A stretch of DNA of 64,000 bases from Jiella avicenniae. Its GTDB lineage: Bacteria; Pseudomonadota; Alphaproteobacteria; Rhizobiales; Rhizobiaceae. The notes beneath the pieces were generated by a model that was not told the DNA's origin, did no database searches, and was given only the letters and a program-made list of their open reading frames with translations. Shown here in pieces: positions 16,424 to 25,725 of this stretch (position 1 is its first letter; every line of letters starts with the position of its first letter). The position numbers and the translations under genes are program-made. The stretch is from NCBI RefSeq assembly GCF_021390325.1, contig NZ_JAJUWU010000010.1:124001-188000 (forward strand), read 5' to 3'.

Positions 16424-18049
16424 TCAAAGGTCCGGCTCCTCTTTTCCGGCGAAACCACGCTCGACCAGCCCCATCAGCATCACCGTGACGAGGCCGAGGA
16501 TCAGCGCGAGACCCGCCGCGTCGGCGGTGCGGTAGCTCCCCATGCGCTGGAGGAGCAGATAGGGCAGGGTGACGAAATCGCTCGATCCGAACAGGGCGAT
16601 GGCGCCGAGATCGCCGAAAGAGAGCGCCAGGGAAAAGGCGAAGGCGAGGGCCAGCGGCCGGCGCATCGCCGGCCAGTCGACGAAGGCGAAGCGGGCCGCC
16701 CCGGTGAGTCCGAGGCCTTCGGCGAGCTTGCCGGTCTCGCCGTTGGCCTGCCTGAGCGCCGGTCCGACGATCCGCACGATGAAGGGCATCGCCATCACGG
16801 CATTGGTCGCGACGACGACGTAGGGCGCAGCGGCAAGGACCTCCGTCACCTGGCGCAGCGCCAGGAACCAGCCGGCGCCGACGATCACCGGCGACACGAC
16901 GAGGACGAGGCTCGTCGCGGTTTCGAGGCCGATCCGGACGCCGTCGCGCGCGTTCCCGGGCCGCGGGCCGAAGCGCAGCGCCTCGATCGCCATCAGGACG
17001 AGGGTGGAGACGAGGAGCGAGAGCGAGGCGGCCGCGGCGGCGACGAGAAGGCTCGTCGCCGCCGCCTCCTGGACGGCCGCTTCCGAGACGAGGCGCCAAA
17101 GATCGGCGGCAAGGCCGGAGACGAGGATCGCGGCGAAGGGGCTGACGACGAAGAGCGTGCCGAGTATCACGACGAGGCCGTCGCCAGCGTCTCTCAGGCG
17201 ATTCGGAGCATCGAACCGTCGGGCCTTGCCGCCGGCGCCGAAGCCGCCGGCCGGATCGCGCCCGAGGAGCAGCGTCGCGACGAGGACGAGGGCCGTCAGG
17301 ACGATCTGGACGATCGACAGGCCGATCGCCCGGCCGGGATCGAAATCGTAGCGCAGGGCCTGATAGACGGCGACTTCGAGGGTCGTCGCCGCCGGCCCGC
17401 CGCCGAGCACGAGGACGATGGTGAAGCTCGTCACGCAGAGCATGAAGATCAGCGCCGCAGCGCCGGGAAGGGCGCCGCGCAGCGCCGGCCATTCGACGGT
17501 GCGAAAGACCGTGAAAGGCGGCAGGGCGAGCTGGCCGGCGAGCTTCCAGCCTTCCGCCGGGACCCGGTCGAGCGCGGCGACGAACAGCCTCGCCGCGAGC
17601 GGCATGTTGAAGAAGACGTGGGCGACGAGGATTCCGGAAAGGCCGTAGACGTCGAGCCGCGGCAGGCCGATCGCGGCAAGCCCCTCCGAAACGACGCCGT
17701 TGCGGCCCCAGACGGTGATGACCGCCAGCGCTCCGACGAGCACCGGCAGCGCCTGTGGCAGAAGGAACAGCCGAAGGATCGGCCGCTTGCCCGGAAAGCG
17801 AGCCCGATGGAGGGCGAGGGCGAGGGGGATCGCCAGGATGACCGAGAAGAGGGTGGAAAGCCCGGCCTGCGTGAGGGTGAAACCGAGGATCGACCGGACG
17901 TAAGGATCGCCGAGAAGCGCCACGACGTCCGGCGCCTTGTCGGTGGCGACGACGAGAACGAGGATGCCGCCGAGCAGAAAGCCGAGGGCGAGGAGTGCGG
18001 CGGTGATCCCGGCGCCGATGCGGATGCGGCGGTCGGTGCGGGTGTTCAT
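16424..18049 (-). CDS. thiP: Thiamine ABC transporter permease
   Basis: This 541-residue inner-membrane protein is the fused double permease of the thiamine importer. It has about twelve hydrophobic segments in two homologous halves. Each half carries an EAA-type coupling loop, around VPAEGWKLAGQLALPPFTVF in the first and GLGLTGAARFAFVDWPAMRR in the second. Length and layout fit ThiP. The start is ATG at 18049 with only a weak ribosome site. It is separated from thiB by 262 bp that contain a long inverted repeat, an unusual distance for a three-gene transporter operon. Confidence 0.92.
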   Translation of the reverse strand: MNTRTDRRIRIGAGITAALLALGFLLGGILVLVVATDKAPDVVALLGDPYVRSILGFTLTQAGLSTLFSVILAIPLALALHRARFPGKRPILRLFLLPQALPVLVGALAVITVWGRNGVVSEGLAAIGLPRLDVYGLSGILVAHVFFNMPLAARLFVAALDRVPAEGWKLAGQLALPPFTVFRTVEWPALRGALPGAAALIFMLCVTSFTIVLVLGGGPAATTLEVAVYQALRYDFDPGRAIGLSIVQIVLTALVLVATLLLGRDPAGGFGAGGKARRFDAPNRLRDAGDGLVVILGTLFVVSPFAAILVSGLAADLWRLVSEAAVQEAAATSLLVAAAAASLSLLVSTLVLMAIEALRFGPRPGNARDGVRIGLETATSLVLVVSPVIVGAGWFLALRQVTEVLAAAPYVVVATNAVMAMPFIVRIVGPALRQANGETGKLAEGLGLTGAARFAFVDWPAMRRPLALAFAFSLALSFGDLGAIALFGSSDFVTLPYLLLQRMGSYRTADAAGLALILGLVTVMLMGLVERGFAGKEEPDL

Positions 18050-18092
18050 GGGTGGTGGTGGTTCGTAGGGCAGGTTGGCTCTCTACGGCATA

Positions 18093-18260
18093 CCCCCCTC
18101 TGCCTGCCGGCATCTCCCCCACAAGGGGGGAGATCGAAACGGCAGCGGCCGCGTCTCCTCGGCAGCGTTTCTGCCGCCGCAACCGTTGACGGGTTGGAGC
18201 TGCGCCCGACGTTGCCTGATCTCCCCCCTGGTGGGGGAGATGCCGGCAGGCAGAGGGGGG
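18093..18260. repeat. RIME-like palindromic repeat between thiB and thiP
   Basis: Two 43-bp arms, 18093-18135 and 18218-18260, are inverted copies with a single mismatch, separated by 82 bp. Each arm carries a G/C-rich core with CTCCCCC and GGGGGAG blocks next to TGCCGGCAGGCAGAGGGGGG. This is the architecture of rhizobial intergenic mosaic elements. Transcribed, it would fold into a very large hairpin between the first two genes of the thi operon. Confidence 0.8.
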
Positions 18261-18311
18261 CGCCCAGCAGCACCGGCACAGGCATCGCTCCGACCACGCG
18301 CGCGACAGAAA

Positions 18312-19352
18312 TCATCGCGCTCCGACCGCTTGCAGCCACTCGTCGGTCCAGGCCCTGCGGTTCTTCGCCACCGTCTCCGGATCGATCAGCAGCGGCCTGT
18401 CGACGCTCACGAGGTCCGAAAACGCTTCCGGCAGATCGATGTCGTCGCGAACCGGCAGCGTCCAGTTGGTGGTCGGCAGGATCGCCTGGGCTTCCTTGCC
18501 GACGAGGAACGACAGGAACGTCCGGGCGAGTTCGGCGTGCGGCGTTTCCTTCAGGACGCCGGCGACCTCGATCTGCAGGTACTGGCCTTCCGCAAAGCCG
18601 GCCGCCTTGTAGCGATCCGTCCCCTCCTCGATGGCGTGATAGGCCGGCGAGGTGGTGTAGGACAGGACGATCGGCACCTCGCCCTTGGTGAACAGGCCAT
18701 AGGCCTCGCTCCAGCCGGGGGTGACGGTGAGGATGCGCGGGCGAAGCTCTTCCCACCTGGCCGCCGCCTCGTCGCCGTAGACCGCCTTCATCCACAACAG
18801 GAAACCGAGGCCCGGCGTCGAGGTGCGCGGATCCTCGATGGCGATCTTCTGGTCGGGATCGCCCGAGACGAGATCGGCGAGGCTCTTCGGCGGGTTCTCG
18901 ACGCTTTCGGAATCGTAGACGAAGGCGAGATAGGAATAGTCGTAGGGCACGAAGACCGGGTCGGAAAAGCCGGTCGGGACCTCGAGTTCCGATAGGTCGA
19001 CCCGACTGTCCGTGAACATGCCGGTGGCCTTGGCCTCGGGGATGAGGTCGGAGGTGAGACCGAGGGCGACGTCGGCCTTGGTCGAGGGGCCTTCCAGCTT
19101 CAGCCGGTTGAGGATGGCGACGCCGTCCTCGAGGCCGACGAAATCGAGGGTGCAATCGCAGTTCGCCTCGAAGGCCTGCTTCAGCTTCGGCCCCGGGCCC
19201 CACTCGGCCGAGAAGCTGTCATAGGTGTAGACCGTCAGCGTCGGCCGGTCGCCGGCCTGGGCGGCGGCCCCGCCGGTCAGGGCCGCGACGGCGGCGAGCG
19301 CGGTCGCGATGAGGGGCGAAAACCGGAGGAAGGGTCTGAGAAGCTGGGGCAT
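18312..19352 (-). CDS. thiB: Thiamine-binding periplasmic protein
   Basis: This 346-residue protein is the periplasmic substrate-binding component of the thiamine transporter. A signal peptide covers about residues 1-31, ending in GGAAAQA. The mature start, LTVYTYDSFSAEWGPGPKLK, and the following CDCTLDFVGLEDGVAILNRL are characteristic of ThiB. VPYDYSYLAFVYDSESV and SYTTSPAYHAIEEGTDRYKA contribute to the ligand pocket in the family. The ATG is at 19352, about 70 nt downstream of the TPP riboswitch. The gene heads the thiBPQ operon. Confidence 0.94.
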   Translation of the reverse strand: MPQLLRPFLRFSPLIATALAAVAALTGGAAAQAGDRPTLTVYTYDSFSAEWGPGPKLKQAFEANCDCTLDFVGLEDGVAILNRLKLEGPSTKADVALGLTSDLIPEAKATGMFTDSRVDLSELEVPTGFSDPVFVPYDYSYLAFVYDSESVENPPKSLADLVSGDPDQKIAIEDPRTSTPGLGFLLWMKAVYGDEAAARWEELRPRILTVTPGWSEAYGLFTKGEVPIVLSYTTSPAYHAIEEGTDRYKAAGFAEGQYLQIEVAGVLKETPHAELARTFLSFLVGKEAQAILPTTNWTLPVRDDIDLPEAFSDLVSVDRPLLIDPETVAKNRRAWTDEWLQAVGAR

Positions 19353-19420
19353 TTTCGGCGCTTTCCTCTTGCCGGAAGGGAAAGGCTTGCGCCGCGTGTC
19401 GGAAAGCCACCGCCTGGCGC

Positions 19421-19503
19421 CCGCAATCCCTCCGCCGGCATGATCCGGATCAGGTTCGACGGGTTGGCTTCTCGCCTCTCAGCCTGCTTGGCACCCCGTG
19501 TGA
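19421..19503 (-). ncRNA. TPP riboswitch (thi box)
   Basis: Read on the minus strand, the segment contains the conserved pieces in order: ACGGGGTGCC, GGCTGAGAGG, AACCCGTCGAACCTGATC, CGGATCATGCCGGCG and GGAGGGA. These match the P2/J3-2 CTGAGA and the P4/P5 ACCTGAT...GGAGGGA of thiamine-pyrophosphate riboswitches. It ends about 70 nt before thiB and should switch off the importer when TPP is plentiful. Confidence 0.95.
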
Positions 19504-19509
19504 GCTTTT

Positions 19510-19541
19510 CGGTTACGTAACCGTTTCGGCGGCCGAAGCAA
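19510..19541 (-). promoter_or_regulatory. Candidate promoter and palindrome upstream of the TPP riboswitch
   Basis: On the minus strand, TTGCTT (19536-19541) and ACGTAA (19513-19518) are 17 bp apart, which would start transcription just before the riboswitch. The -10 lies inside a perfect 14-bp palindrome, CGGTTACGTAACCG (19510-19523), a possible operator or the terminator stem of the gene upstream. Confidence 0.4.
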
Positions 19542-19577
19542 GGGGGAAGCAAGGCCGAGGGAAGAGGGAAGGACGCT

Positions 19578-21167
19578 CTACCGCAACTCGTCGTCGCCGT
19601 TCCGACCGCCGCCGTGCTTGTCGTCGCCGTCGAACCTCGGCTCGTCGTCTTCGGGGCGATGGGGCCAGGTGGGCGGACGATTGCGTTCGGTATCGCCGCC
19701 CTCGGCGTCGAGCCAGCCTTCGTCGTTCACACCATCGTCGTGCCAGCCGTCGCGCTCGCCCCGTGACGGCGGCGCCGCTGCCTCGACCTCCTCCATCTCC
19801 TCCATTGCCGCGTCGAGCACCTCGGGATCGGTCTCCTGCACGTCGGCGACCGGCTCCGCGAGCCCGCCGGCGTGGAAGGCCGACTTCTTCGGCGGAACGA
19901 GAACCGTCGCCGGACGGATCCGGAGCTTCGAGATACGGTTCTTCTCGCGCTTCAGGACGGTGAAGCGCTTGTTGAAGAAGGTGAAAGCCTGGCGTTCCTC
20001 GGGGATCGTCTGGGTCTCGTGGATGACGAGGCCGGCGATGGTCACCGCCTCCTCGTCCGGCAGGTTCCAGTCGAGCGCCCGGTTGAGGTCGCGGATCGGC
20101 ACCTGGCCGTCGACCACCACCGAGCCGTCGGCCTCCAGCTTGACGCCCTGCATGTCGACGTCGTGCTCGTCTGCGATGTTGCCGACGATCTCCTCGAGGA
20201 TATCCTCGAGGGTGATCATCCCTTCGACCTCGCCATATTCGTCGACGACGATGGCGAAATGCGCCTTCCGGCGCAGGAAGGCGTTGAGCTGGTCCTGCAG
20301 GGTGGTCGTCTCCGGCACGAACCACGGCCTGGTGCAGATCTTCTGGACGTTGATCTTCGCCGGGTCGTTGTCGACCTCGTGCAGAGCCCGCAACACGTCC
20401 TTGGCGTGGATGACGCCGATGATGTTGTCGAAATGGCCGCGCCAGACCGGCATGCGGGTGTAGGGGCTTTCGAGCACCTGCCGGACGATGTCCGCCGGCG
20501 CATCCTCGGCGTTGATCTGCCGCATCGAGGTGCGGTGGACCATGACGTCGGAAACTTCGAGTTCGTGCAGGTCGAGAAGGCCGCCGAGCCGGTTGCGGTC
20601 GGCATTGACCAGCGAGCCCTCGCGATGCAGCACCTCGACGGCGCCGCGCAGTTCCTCGTGGGCCGTGAGCAGCGAGGCCCCCGATTCGAGCCCCACTCCG
20701 AACAGGGAGAGAATGCGGCGGACGACGAAGTTGACCGTCGCCGTCACGGGTCCGAAGGCGGCCACCACGAAGGCGACCGGCCGCGCGACGTGGAGCGCGA
20801 AACCGTCCGGTCGTGCGATTGCGGCGGACTTCGGCAGCACCTCGGCGAAGATGACGACGATGATGGTCATCGCGATCGTCGCGTAGACGACACCCGTTTC
20901 GCCGAACAGGCCGAGAAAGGCACTGGTGGCGAGCGAAGAGGCGAGGATGTTGACGAGATTGTTGCCGATCAGGAGCGCGCCGATCAGCCGGTCCTTCTTC
21001 TCGATCAGCCGCTGGACGATCCCCGCCCGCACGTCGCCGTTCTTCTCGTGGCTCATCATCCGGGCGCGGGAAACCGCGGTCAGTGCCGTTTCCGACCCCG
21101 AGAAGAAGGCCGAGACGCAGATGAGGCAGATGACGATGCCGAGATAGACCCAGAGCGCTGTGGTCAT
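19578..21167 (-). CDS. CNNM/CorC-HlyC family membrane protein with CBS domains
   Basis: This 529-residue protein combines an N-terminal CNNM (DUF21) membrane domain, two CBS domains and a C-terminal CorC_HlyC domain. Members are linked to Mg/Co ion efflux or homeostasis. The membrane part begins [20 protein letters not shown] and includes GSETALTAVSRARM and FAEVLPKSAA. The CBS pair covers about residues 205-330 (MVHRTSMRQINAEDAPADIV, then VDEYGEVEGMITLEDILEEI). The transporter-associated domain follows, and the last 100 residues are acidic and unstructured. The ATG at 21167 overlaps the aroB stop as ATGA, so it is the third gene of the aroK-aroB operon, an arrangement I associate with rhizobia. 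Confidence 0.9.
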   Translation of the reverse strand: MTTALWVYLGIVICLICVSAFFSGSETALTAVSRARMMSHEKNGDVRAGIVQRLIEKKDRLIGALLIGNNLVNILASSLATSAFLGLFGETGVVYATIAMTIIVVIFAEVLPKSAAIARPDGFALHVARPVAFVVAAFGPVTATVNFVVRRILSLFGVGLESGASLLTAHEELRGAVEVLHREGSLVNADRNRLGGLLDLHELEVSDVMVHRTSMRQINAEDAPADIVRQVLESPYTRMPVWRGHFDNIIGVIHAKDVLRALHEVDNDPAKINVQKICTRPWFVPETTTLQDQLNAFLRRKAHFAIVVDEYGEVEGMITLEDILEEIVGNIADEHDVDMQGVKLEADGSVVVDGQVPIRDLNRALDWNLPDEEAVTIAGLVIHETQTIPEERQAFTFFNKRFTVLKREKNRISKLRIRPATVLVPPKKSAFHAGGLAEPVADVQETDPEVLDAAMEEMEEVEAAAPPSRGERDGWHDDGVNDEGWLDAEGGDTERNRPPTWPHRPEDDEPRFDGDDKHGGGRNGDDELR

Positions 21168-22342
21168 TTGGCGAGCTCTTCGTCGAGGAACCGCTCGACA
21201 TCGGCACGGTCGACGTCCCTGGCGACGAAGGCCCGGCCGATGCCATGGGTGAGGATGAAGGTGAGGCGACCGCGCGAGACCTTCTTGTCCTGGGCGATCG
21301 CTTCCATCAGGGTCGGCCGGTCGAGAGCCGGGCCGGGAATCGCCGCGATTTCGGTCGGCAGCCCCGCAGCCTGGAGATGCGCCGCGACGCGGCCGGCGTC
21401 TTGCCCCGTCGCAAGGCCCATCCTCACCGAAAAGCGGTGCGCCAGCGCCATGCCGATCGCAACGCCTTCGCCGTGGACGAGGCGGGCGGGATCGTAGCCC
21501 ACTGCGCGCTCCAGCGCATGGCCGAAGGTATGGCCGAGATTGAGCAGCGCCCTGTCGCCGTGTTCCGCCTCGTCGGCGGCGACCACCGCGGCCTTCGCCT
21601 GGCAGGAGATCGCGATCGCTTCGGCACGCTCGGGCCCGCCGGCGAAGATGGCCTCCCGCCGTCGTTCGAGAAAGTCGAAGAAGTCCGGCCGGTCGATCAG
21701 CCCGTATTTGACCACCTCGGCATAGCCCGCGGCGAATTCGCGCGGGCTGAGCGTGTCGAGGAGGGCGATGTCGGACAGGACCAGAGACGGCTGGTGGAAG
21801 GCGCCGACGAGGTTCTTGCCGCGGGGGGTGTTGATCCCGGTCTTGCCGCCGACGGAGGAGTCCACCTGGGCGAGCAGCGTCGTCGGAATCTGGACGAAAT
21901 TGGTACCGCGCTTGACGATCGCGCTGGCAAAGCCGGCGAGATCGCCGATGACGCCGCCGCCGAGTGCGATGACGGCGTCGCCACGCTCCAGCCGCGCTTC
22001 GAGAATCGCGTCCACCGCCCGTTCGAGCTGGGCGAAGGACTTGGTGGTCTCGCCGGCCGGCAGCGTCACGCTCGTCGATCCGATGCCGGCACTTTGGAGG
22101 GCGATCTCGAGCCGCGTCAGATGGAGCCTCGCCACGGTCTCGTCGGTGAGGACGACGGCGCGGATGCCGGGCAGGACGGCGGCGATCTCCGCGCCGGCCC
22201 GGTCGATCAGCCCTTCGCCGATGACGATGTCGTAGGAGCGGCTGCCGAGCGAAACCTCGACACGGCGCATGTCGGCGACGCGGGCCGGCGCATGGGGGAC
22301 CGAACGGGGCGGGGCGAGGGGCGCTTCGCCGGAGGGGGTCAA
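21164..22342 (-). CDS. aroB: 3-Dehydroquinate synthase
   Basis: This 392-residue enzyme converts DAHP to 3-dehydroquinate, the second step of the shikimate pathway, using NAD and a divalent metal. Recognisable segments are the NAD-binding [54 protein letters not shown] and the metal ligands in [11 protein letters not shown] and HGEGVAIGM. The longest frame uses a TTG at 22342 that overlaps the aroK stop as TTGA. An in-frame ATG at 22270 ([15 protein letters not shown]) is the other candidate and lies close to the usual family start. Either way it is coupled to aroK and to the CorC-like gene. Confidence 0.96.
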   Translation of the reverse strand: MTPSGEAPLAPPRSVPHAPARVADMRRVEVSLGSRSYDIVIGEGLIDRAGAEIAAVLPGIRAVVLTDETVARLHLTRLEIALQSAGIGSTSVTLPAGETTKSFAQLERAVDAILEARLERGDAVIALGGGVIGDLAGFASAIVKRGTNFVQIPTTLLAQVDSSVGGKTGINTPRGKNLVGAFHQPSLVLSDIALLDTLSPREFAAGYAEVVKYGLIDRPDFFDFLERRREAIFAGGPERAEAIAISCQAKAAVVAADEAEHGDRALLNLGHTFGHALERAVGYDPARLVHGEGVAIGMALAHRFSVRMGLATGQDAGRVAAHLQAAGLPTEIAAIPGPALDRPTLMEAIAQDKKVSRGRLTFILTHGIGRAFVARDVDRADVERFLDEELAK

Positions 22343-22983
22343 CGGCTCGTCCCTCCATGCAAATGGTTGCCGAGTGCCGCGACGAGTTCGTCTGCGATCA
22401 CCTCCCGTTTGACCGGCCGCGACATCACCGTGAGATCGGCTCCGGCATAGACGGGATAACGCATGTCCATGAGTTCCTGCATCACCTTTCGCGGGTTCGA
22501 CGCCTTCAGGAGCGGCCGGTCCGCCCGACGGGCGACCCGCTCCATCAGCGTGTCGAGATCGGCCTTCAGCCAGACGGTCACCGCCTTGTCGCCGAGAAGC
22601 GCCCGCGTCTCGCCATTCATATAGGCGCCGCCGCCGGTGGCGATCACCCGCCGCCCATCCTGCACCAGCCGGGCGATGACCCGCGCCTCCAGCGCCCGGA
22701 ACTCCGGTTCGCCGTAGGCTTCGAACAACTCGGGAACGGTCATCGTCGAGACCGCCTCGATCTCGGCATCGCTGTCGACGAAGGGCAGCGACAGCAGCGA
22801 TGCGACGCGGCGTCCGACCGTGGTCTTGCCGGCCCCCATCAGCCCGACGAGGACAATCGGCCGTCCGCCGAGCCGTTCCCGGATCGTCGATCCCCTGTCC
22901 TCAACACTCTCGCCATCCATCGGCTCGACCGTCCCTCCGCTCGGCGCATATCGTTCCGCGGACGACGCCGGGGACGTCCGCAT
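22339..22983 (-). CDS. aroK: Shikimate kinase
   Basis: This protein phosphorylates shikimate at the 3-hydroxyl. It shows the P-loop [11 protein letters not shown], the shikimate-binding DSDAEIE and GGGAYMN, and the lid arginines in [26 protein letters not shown]. From the ATG at 22983 it is 214 residues. The ATG at 22920 ([20 protein letters not shown]) gives a more usual length and has GGAGGG 12 nt upstream, so the start is uncertain. It heads the aroK-aroB-CorC operon and is divergent from the small membrane gene and xerD, the usual arrangement in Rhizobiales. Confidence 0.94.
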   Translation of the reverse strand: MRTSPASSAERYAPSGGTVEPMDGESVEDRGSTIRERLGGRPIVLVGLMGAGKTTVGRRVASLLSLPFVDSDAEIEAVSTMTVPELFEAYGEPEFRALEARVIARLVQDGRRVIATGGGAYMNGETRALLGDKAVTVWLKADLDTLMERVARRADRPLLKASNPRKVMQELMDMRYPVYAGADLTVMSRPVKREVIADELVAALGNHLHGGTSR

Positions 22984-23085
22984 CGGGCGTCGGCACCCTT
23001 ATCGTCTTGCGTCTCGCCATATTCCCACTAGAAGCGGGTCACAGGGACGCGAGCCGTGGCTCGAAATTGAGTTCGCCAGACGCCG

Positions 23086-23274
23086 ATGCCGACACTCGTA
23101 CGCCTCTTGACGATCCTTGCCCTCGTTTGCGGCACCATCTACGGCATCATGGCCGCTCTCGTCTACTTCGTCGAACCGACGCGGACGGAGGTGACGGTCC
23201 CCGTGACGCTGCCGGAGGTGGGCGAGGAAGCCGAACCGGCGGCGACCGACGGCCTCTCGGAGCTGCGGCCGTGA
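23086..23274 (+). CDS. Small single-span membrane protein upstream of xerD
   Basis: This 62-residue protein has one hydrophobic segment at about residues 5-27 ([20 protein letters not shown]) and then a short extracytoplasmic-type tail with [13 protein letters not shown] comparable small membrane protein with a VEPT-like motif commonly precedes xerD in rhizobia, which I recall from family knowledge rather than compute here. Its stop overlaps the xerD GTG start as GTGA, so the two are co-translated. No function is known. Conservation of place and the overlap argue that it is real despite its length. Confidence 0.75.
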   Translation: MPTLVRLLTILALVCGTIYGIMAALVYFVEPTRTEVTVPVTLPEVGEEAEPAATDGLSELRP

Positions 23275-24236
23275 CGGCTCCGGCGGCGGCGCGCGGCGCC
23301 GGCTTCGAAGCCGAAGCCTTTCTGGAGATGATGGCCGTCGAGCGCGGCGCGGCGCAGAACACGCTCGACGCCTACCGGCGAGACCTCGAGGATGCGGCCG
23401 GCCATTTTTCCGGCCGCGGCCTGTCGCTGAAGAGCGCCGATACGCAGGCCGTCCGCGGCTACGTCGCGGCGCTCGCCGCCGAGGGCCTCGCCGACTCGAG
23501 CCGGGCCCGCCGGCTTTCGGCACTGCGCCAGTTCTACCGGTTTCTCTATGTCGAAGGGCACCGGGCCGACGACCCGATGGGACCGATCGCGGGGGCGAAG
23601 AAGAAGCGGCCGCTGCCCAAGGTGATGGGCGAGGATGAGGTCGACCGGCTCCTCGATCTTGCCGCGGCAGAGGCCGGCAATCCGGCATTGTCGCCATCGG
23701 CGAGGCTGCGGGCGGCGCGGCTCTGTGCCCTGGTCGAGCTTCTCTATGCGACGGGGCTGCGCGTCTCGGAACTCGTCGCCCTGCCGCGCGCGGTGCTGCG
23801 GGCGACGGGTCAGGCGATCGTCGTCAGGGGCAAGGGCGGCAAGGAGCGCATGGTGCCGATCGGCGAGGCTGCGGGTGACGCCATGCGCCGTTACGTCGAG
23901 GTGGCGAGGGCGCCGGGGCGAAAGCCGGAGGGCGACGAGCGCTTTCTGTTTCCCGCCGCCTCCGAGACCGGCCATCTCACCCGCCAGGCCTTCGCCCGCG
24001 ACCTGAAGTCGCTCGCCGCCCGCGCCGGCATTCCCGCCGCGAAGATCTCGCCGCACGTCCTGCGCCACGCCTTCGCCAGCCATCTCCTGAAGCACGGGGC
24101 GGACCTGCGCGCCGTGCAGGAACTTCTCGGCCACAGCGACATCTCGACGACGCAGATCTACACCCACATCCTGGAAGAACGGCTGATTCGGCTCGTCACC
24201 GATCATCACCCGTTGTCACCGGCGAGCCGGGATTGA
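23271..24236 (+). CDS. xerD: Tyrosine recombinase XerD
   Basis: This 321-residue tyrosine recombinase resolves chromosome dimers at dif together with XerC. The N-terminal SAM-like core-binding domain covers about residues 8-95 ([20 protein letters not shown]). The catalytic domain shows all the active-site residues: Arg in [12 protein letters not shown], Lys in [13 protein letters not shown], the HxxR in [14 protein letters not shown], His in [11 protein letters not shown] and the Tyr nucleophile in IYTHI. The start is GTG at 23271 overlapping the stop of the small membrane gene. XerD rather than XerC is chosen from its position next to aroK. It is not associated with any mobile element here. 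Confidence 0.92.
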   Translation: MTAPAAARGAGFEAEAFLEMMAVERGAAQNTLDAYRRDLEDAAGHFSGRGLSLKSADTQAVRGYVAALAAEGLADSSRARRLSALRQFYRFLYVEGHRADDPMGPIAGAKKKRPLPKVMGEDEVDRLLDLAAAEAGNPALSPSARLRAARLCALVELLYATGLRVSELVALPRAVLRATGQAIVVRGKGGKERMVPIGEAAGDAMRRYVEVARAPGRKPEGDERFLFPAASETGHLTRQAFARDLKSLAARAGIPAAKISPHVLRHAFASHLLKHGADLRAVQELLGHSDISTTQIYTHILEERLIRLVTDHHPLSPASRD

Positions 24237-24313
24237 TGCCGTCGGCGTACAGGTCGACAATGCGGAAACGCTACCGGGTCGGCTTCGGCGACGGAGCGTC
24301 GAAACGCGCTTCC

Positions 24314-24342
24314 TTGACATTCCAGCGCCCCGTCGCCAGTTT
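24314..24342 (+). promoter_or_regulatory. Candidate accA promoter
   Basis: A perfect -35 box TTGACA (24314-24319) is 17 bp from CAGTTT (24337-24342), a poor -10. It lies about 125 nt upstream of accA in the xerD-accA gap. Confidence 0.35.
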
Positions 24343-24468
24343 CCGCCGCGATGAATTCCCCGCCGCAGGCGGGGCGACGCGCCGGAATCGCCGCAGCCGC
24401 CCCGCGGTCGCCCAGCCGCCCGGCGCTCTTTTGCTTATCCGCTCAGGACGGCCGCAGCCGCAGGATGC

Positions 24469-25422
24469 ATGCACAACTATCTGGATTTCGAAAAACCGGT
24501 CGCCGATCTGGAAGGCCAGATCATCGAGCTGAGGAAGATCGAGACGGGCGAGGACGCGGTCAAGGTGACCGACGAGATCGACCGGCTGGAAAAGCGGTCG
24601 AAAGAGGCGCTCGAGGACCTCTACAAGAAGCTCACGCCCTGGCAGAAGACCCAGGTCGCCCGCCATCCGGACCGGCCGCATTGCGTCGACTACATCGGCC
24701 GGCTGATCACCGACTTCGTGCCGCTCGCCGGTGACCGCTACTACGCCGAGGACTACGCGGTCATCGCCGGCTTCGGCCGCTTCGACGGCGCCTCGGTCGC
24801 GGTGATCGGCCAGGAAAAGGGCGCCGATACGCAGACGCGGCTGAAGCACAATTTCGGCATGGCGCGGCCGGAGGGCTACCGCAAGGCGGTGCGGATCATG
24901 GATCTCGCCGAGCGTTTCGGCATTCCCGTCCTGACGCTGGTCGACACCGCCGGCGCCTATCCCGGCATCGGCGCCGAGGAGCGTGGCCAGGCCGAGGCGA
25001 TCGCAAGGTCCATCGAGGCCTGCCTCAATCTGAAGGTGCCGCTGGTCTCGCTGGTCATCGGCGAGGGCGGCTCGGGCGGGGCGATGGCGATCGCCGCGGC
25101 CAACCGCGTCCTGATGATGGAACACGCAATCTACAACGTCATCGCGCCCGAGGCGGGCGCGTCGATTCTCTACCGGGACGCGGCGCGGGCGCGCGACGTC
25201 GCCCAGGCGATGAAGATGACGGCGCAGGATCTCATGGGATTCGGCATCATCGACGCCATCGTCGAGGAGCCGCTCGGCGGCGCCCACCGGGCTCCGGAAA
25301 CGGCGGTCGATGCCGCCGCAGAGCAGATTCGCCGGGCGTTCGGCGCGCTCGCTCCCCTCTCGGGGGAGGAGTTGAAGCGCCAGCGGCGGGAAAAGTTCCT
25401 GGCCATCGGTCGCAATCTCTGA
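24469..25422 (+). CDS. accA: Acetyl-CoA carboxylase carboxyltransferase alpha subunit
   Basis: This 317-residue protein is the alpha chain of the carboxyltransferase that moves the carboxyl group from biotin to acetyl-CoA in fatty acid synthesis. Family hallmarks are YLDFEKPVADLEGQI, AGDRYYAEDYAVIAGFGRFD, HNFGMARPEGYRKAVRIM, LVDTAGAYPGIGAEERGQAE and IGEGGSGGAMAIAAANRVLM. Length is exactly as expected. ATG at 24469. It stands alone, apart from accD as in most proteobacteria. Confidence 0.97.
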   Translation: MHNYLDFEKPVADLEGQIIELRKIETGEDAVKVTDEIDRLEKRSKEALEDLYKKLTPWQKTQVARHPDRPHCVDYIGRLITDFVPLAGDRYYAEDYAVIAGFGRFDGASVAVIGQEKGADTQTRLKHNFGMARPEGYRKAVRIMDLAERFGIPVLTLVDTAGAYPGIGAEERGQAEAIARSIEACLNLKVPLVSLVIGEGGSGGAMAIAAANRVLMMEHAIYNVIAPEAGASILYRDAARARDVAQAMKMTAQDLMGFGIIDAIVEEPLGGAHRAPETAVDAAAEQIRRAFGALAPLSGEELKRQRREKFLAIGRNL

Positions 25423-25725
25423 CGACAGTTGCAGCCCGGCCACAGGGCGCAACTTCCATTCCCTATCGTCATTTGCCAGAATGTCGCCATCGTCGCAGGT
25501 CAGACTGCAGCGATGGGGTGCGAAAAAGGGGTCGCGCCCCGGCGTCGGGATGGCACGGTTTACGTCCGCTTAAGACAATCGTGAAAGACTGCCGCCAACC
25601 ATGCGTCGCGATGGGCTCTTCGAGGGGTGTCCAGGGCGTGATGAGGGGCCGTCGATCGCGGCGGTCGTTCGAGAGGGGCGGTGGGCGATGACGCGCTCGC
25701 CGCAGGCGATTGGGGACTTGAGGGG
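25423..25725. other. 303-bp gap between accA and the L,D-transpeptidase gene
   Basis: No gene or convincing promoter or terminator was recognised. Short open frames across it have no similarity I recognise. The in-frame extension of the next gene to a GTG at 25681 is possible but would disturb its lipoprotein signal. Confidence 0.4.

Noticed and set aside
16367-18691. 774-codon plus-strand frame across thiQ-thiP-thiB
   Set aside because: It runs through the RIME-like repeat and opposite three well-supported thi genes; composition is a charged low-complexity shadow.
23271-24236. Tyrosine recombinase considered as the integrase of a mobile element
   Set aside because: It sits in the conserved aroK-xerD neighbourhood, with no attachment repeats, tRNA or accessory cargo, so it is the housekeeping XerD.
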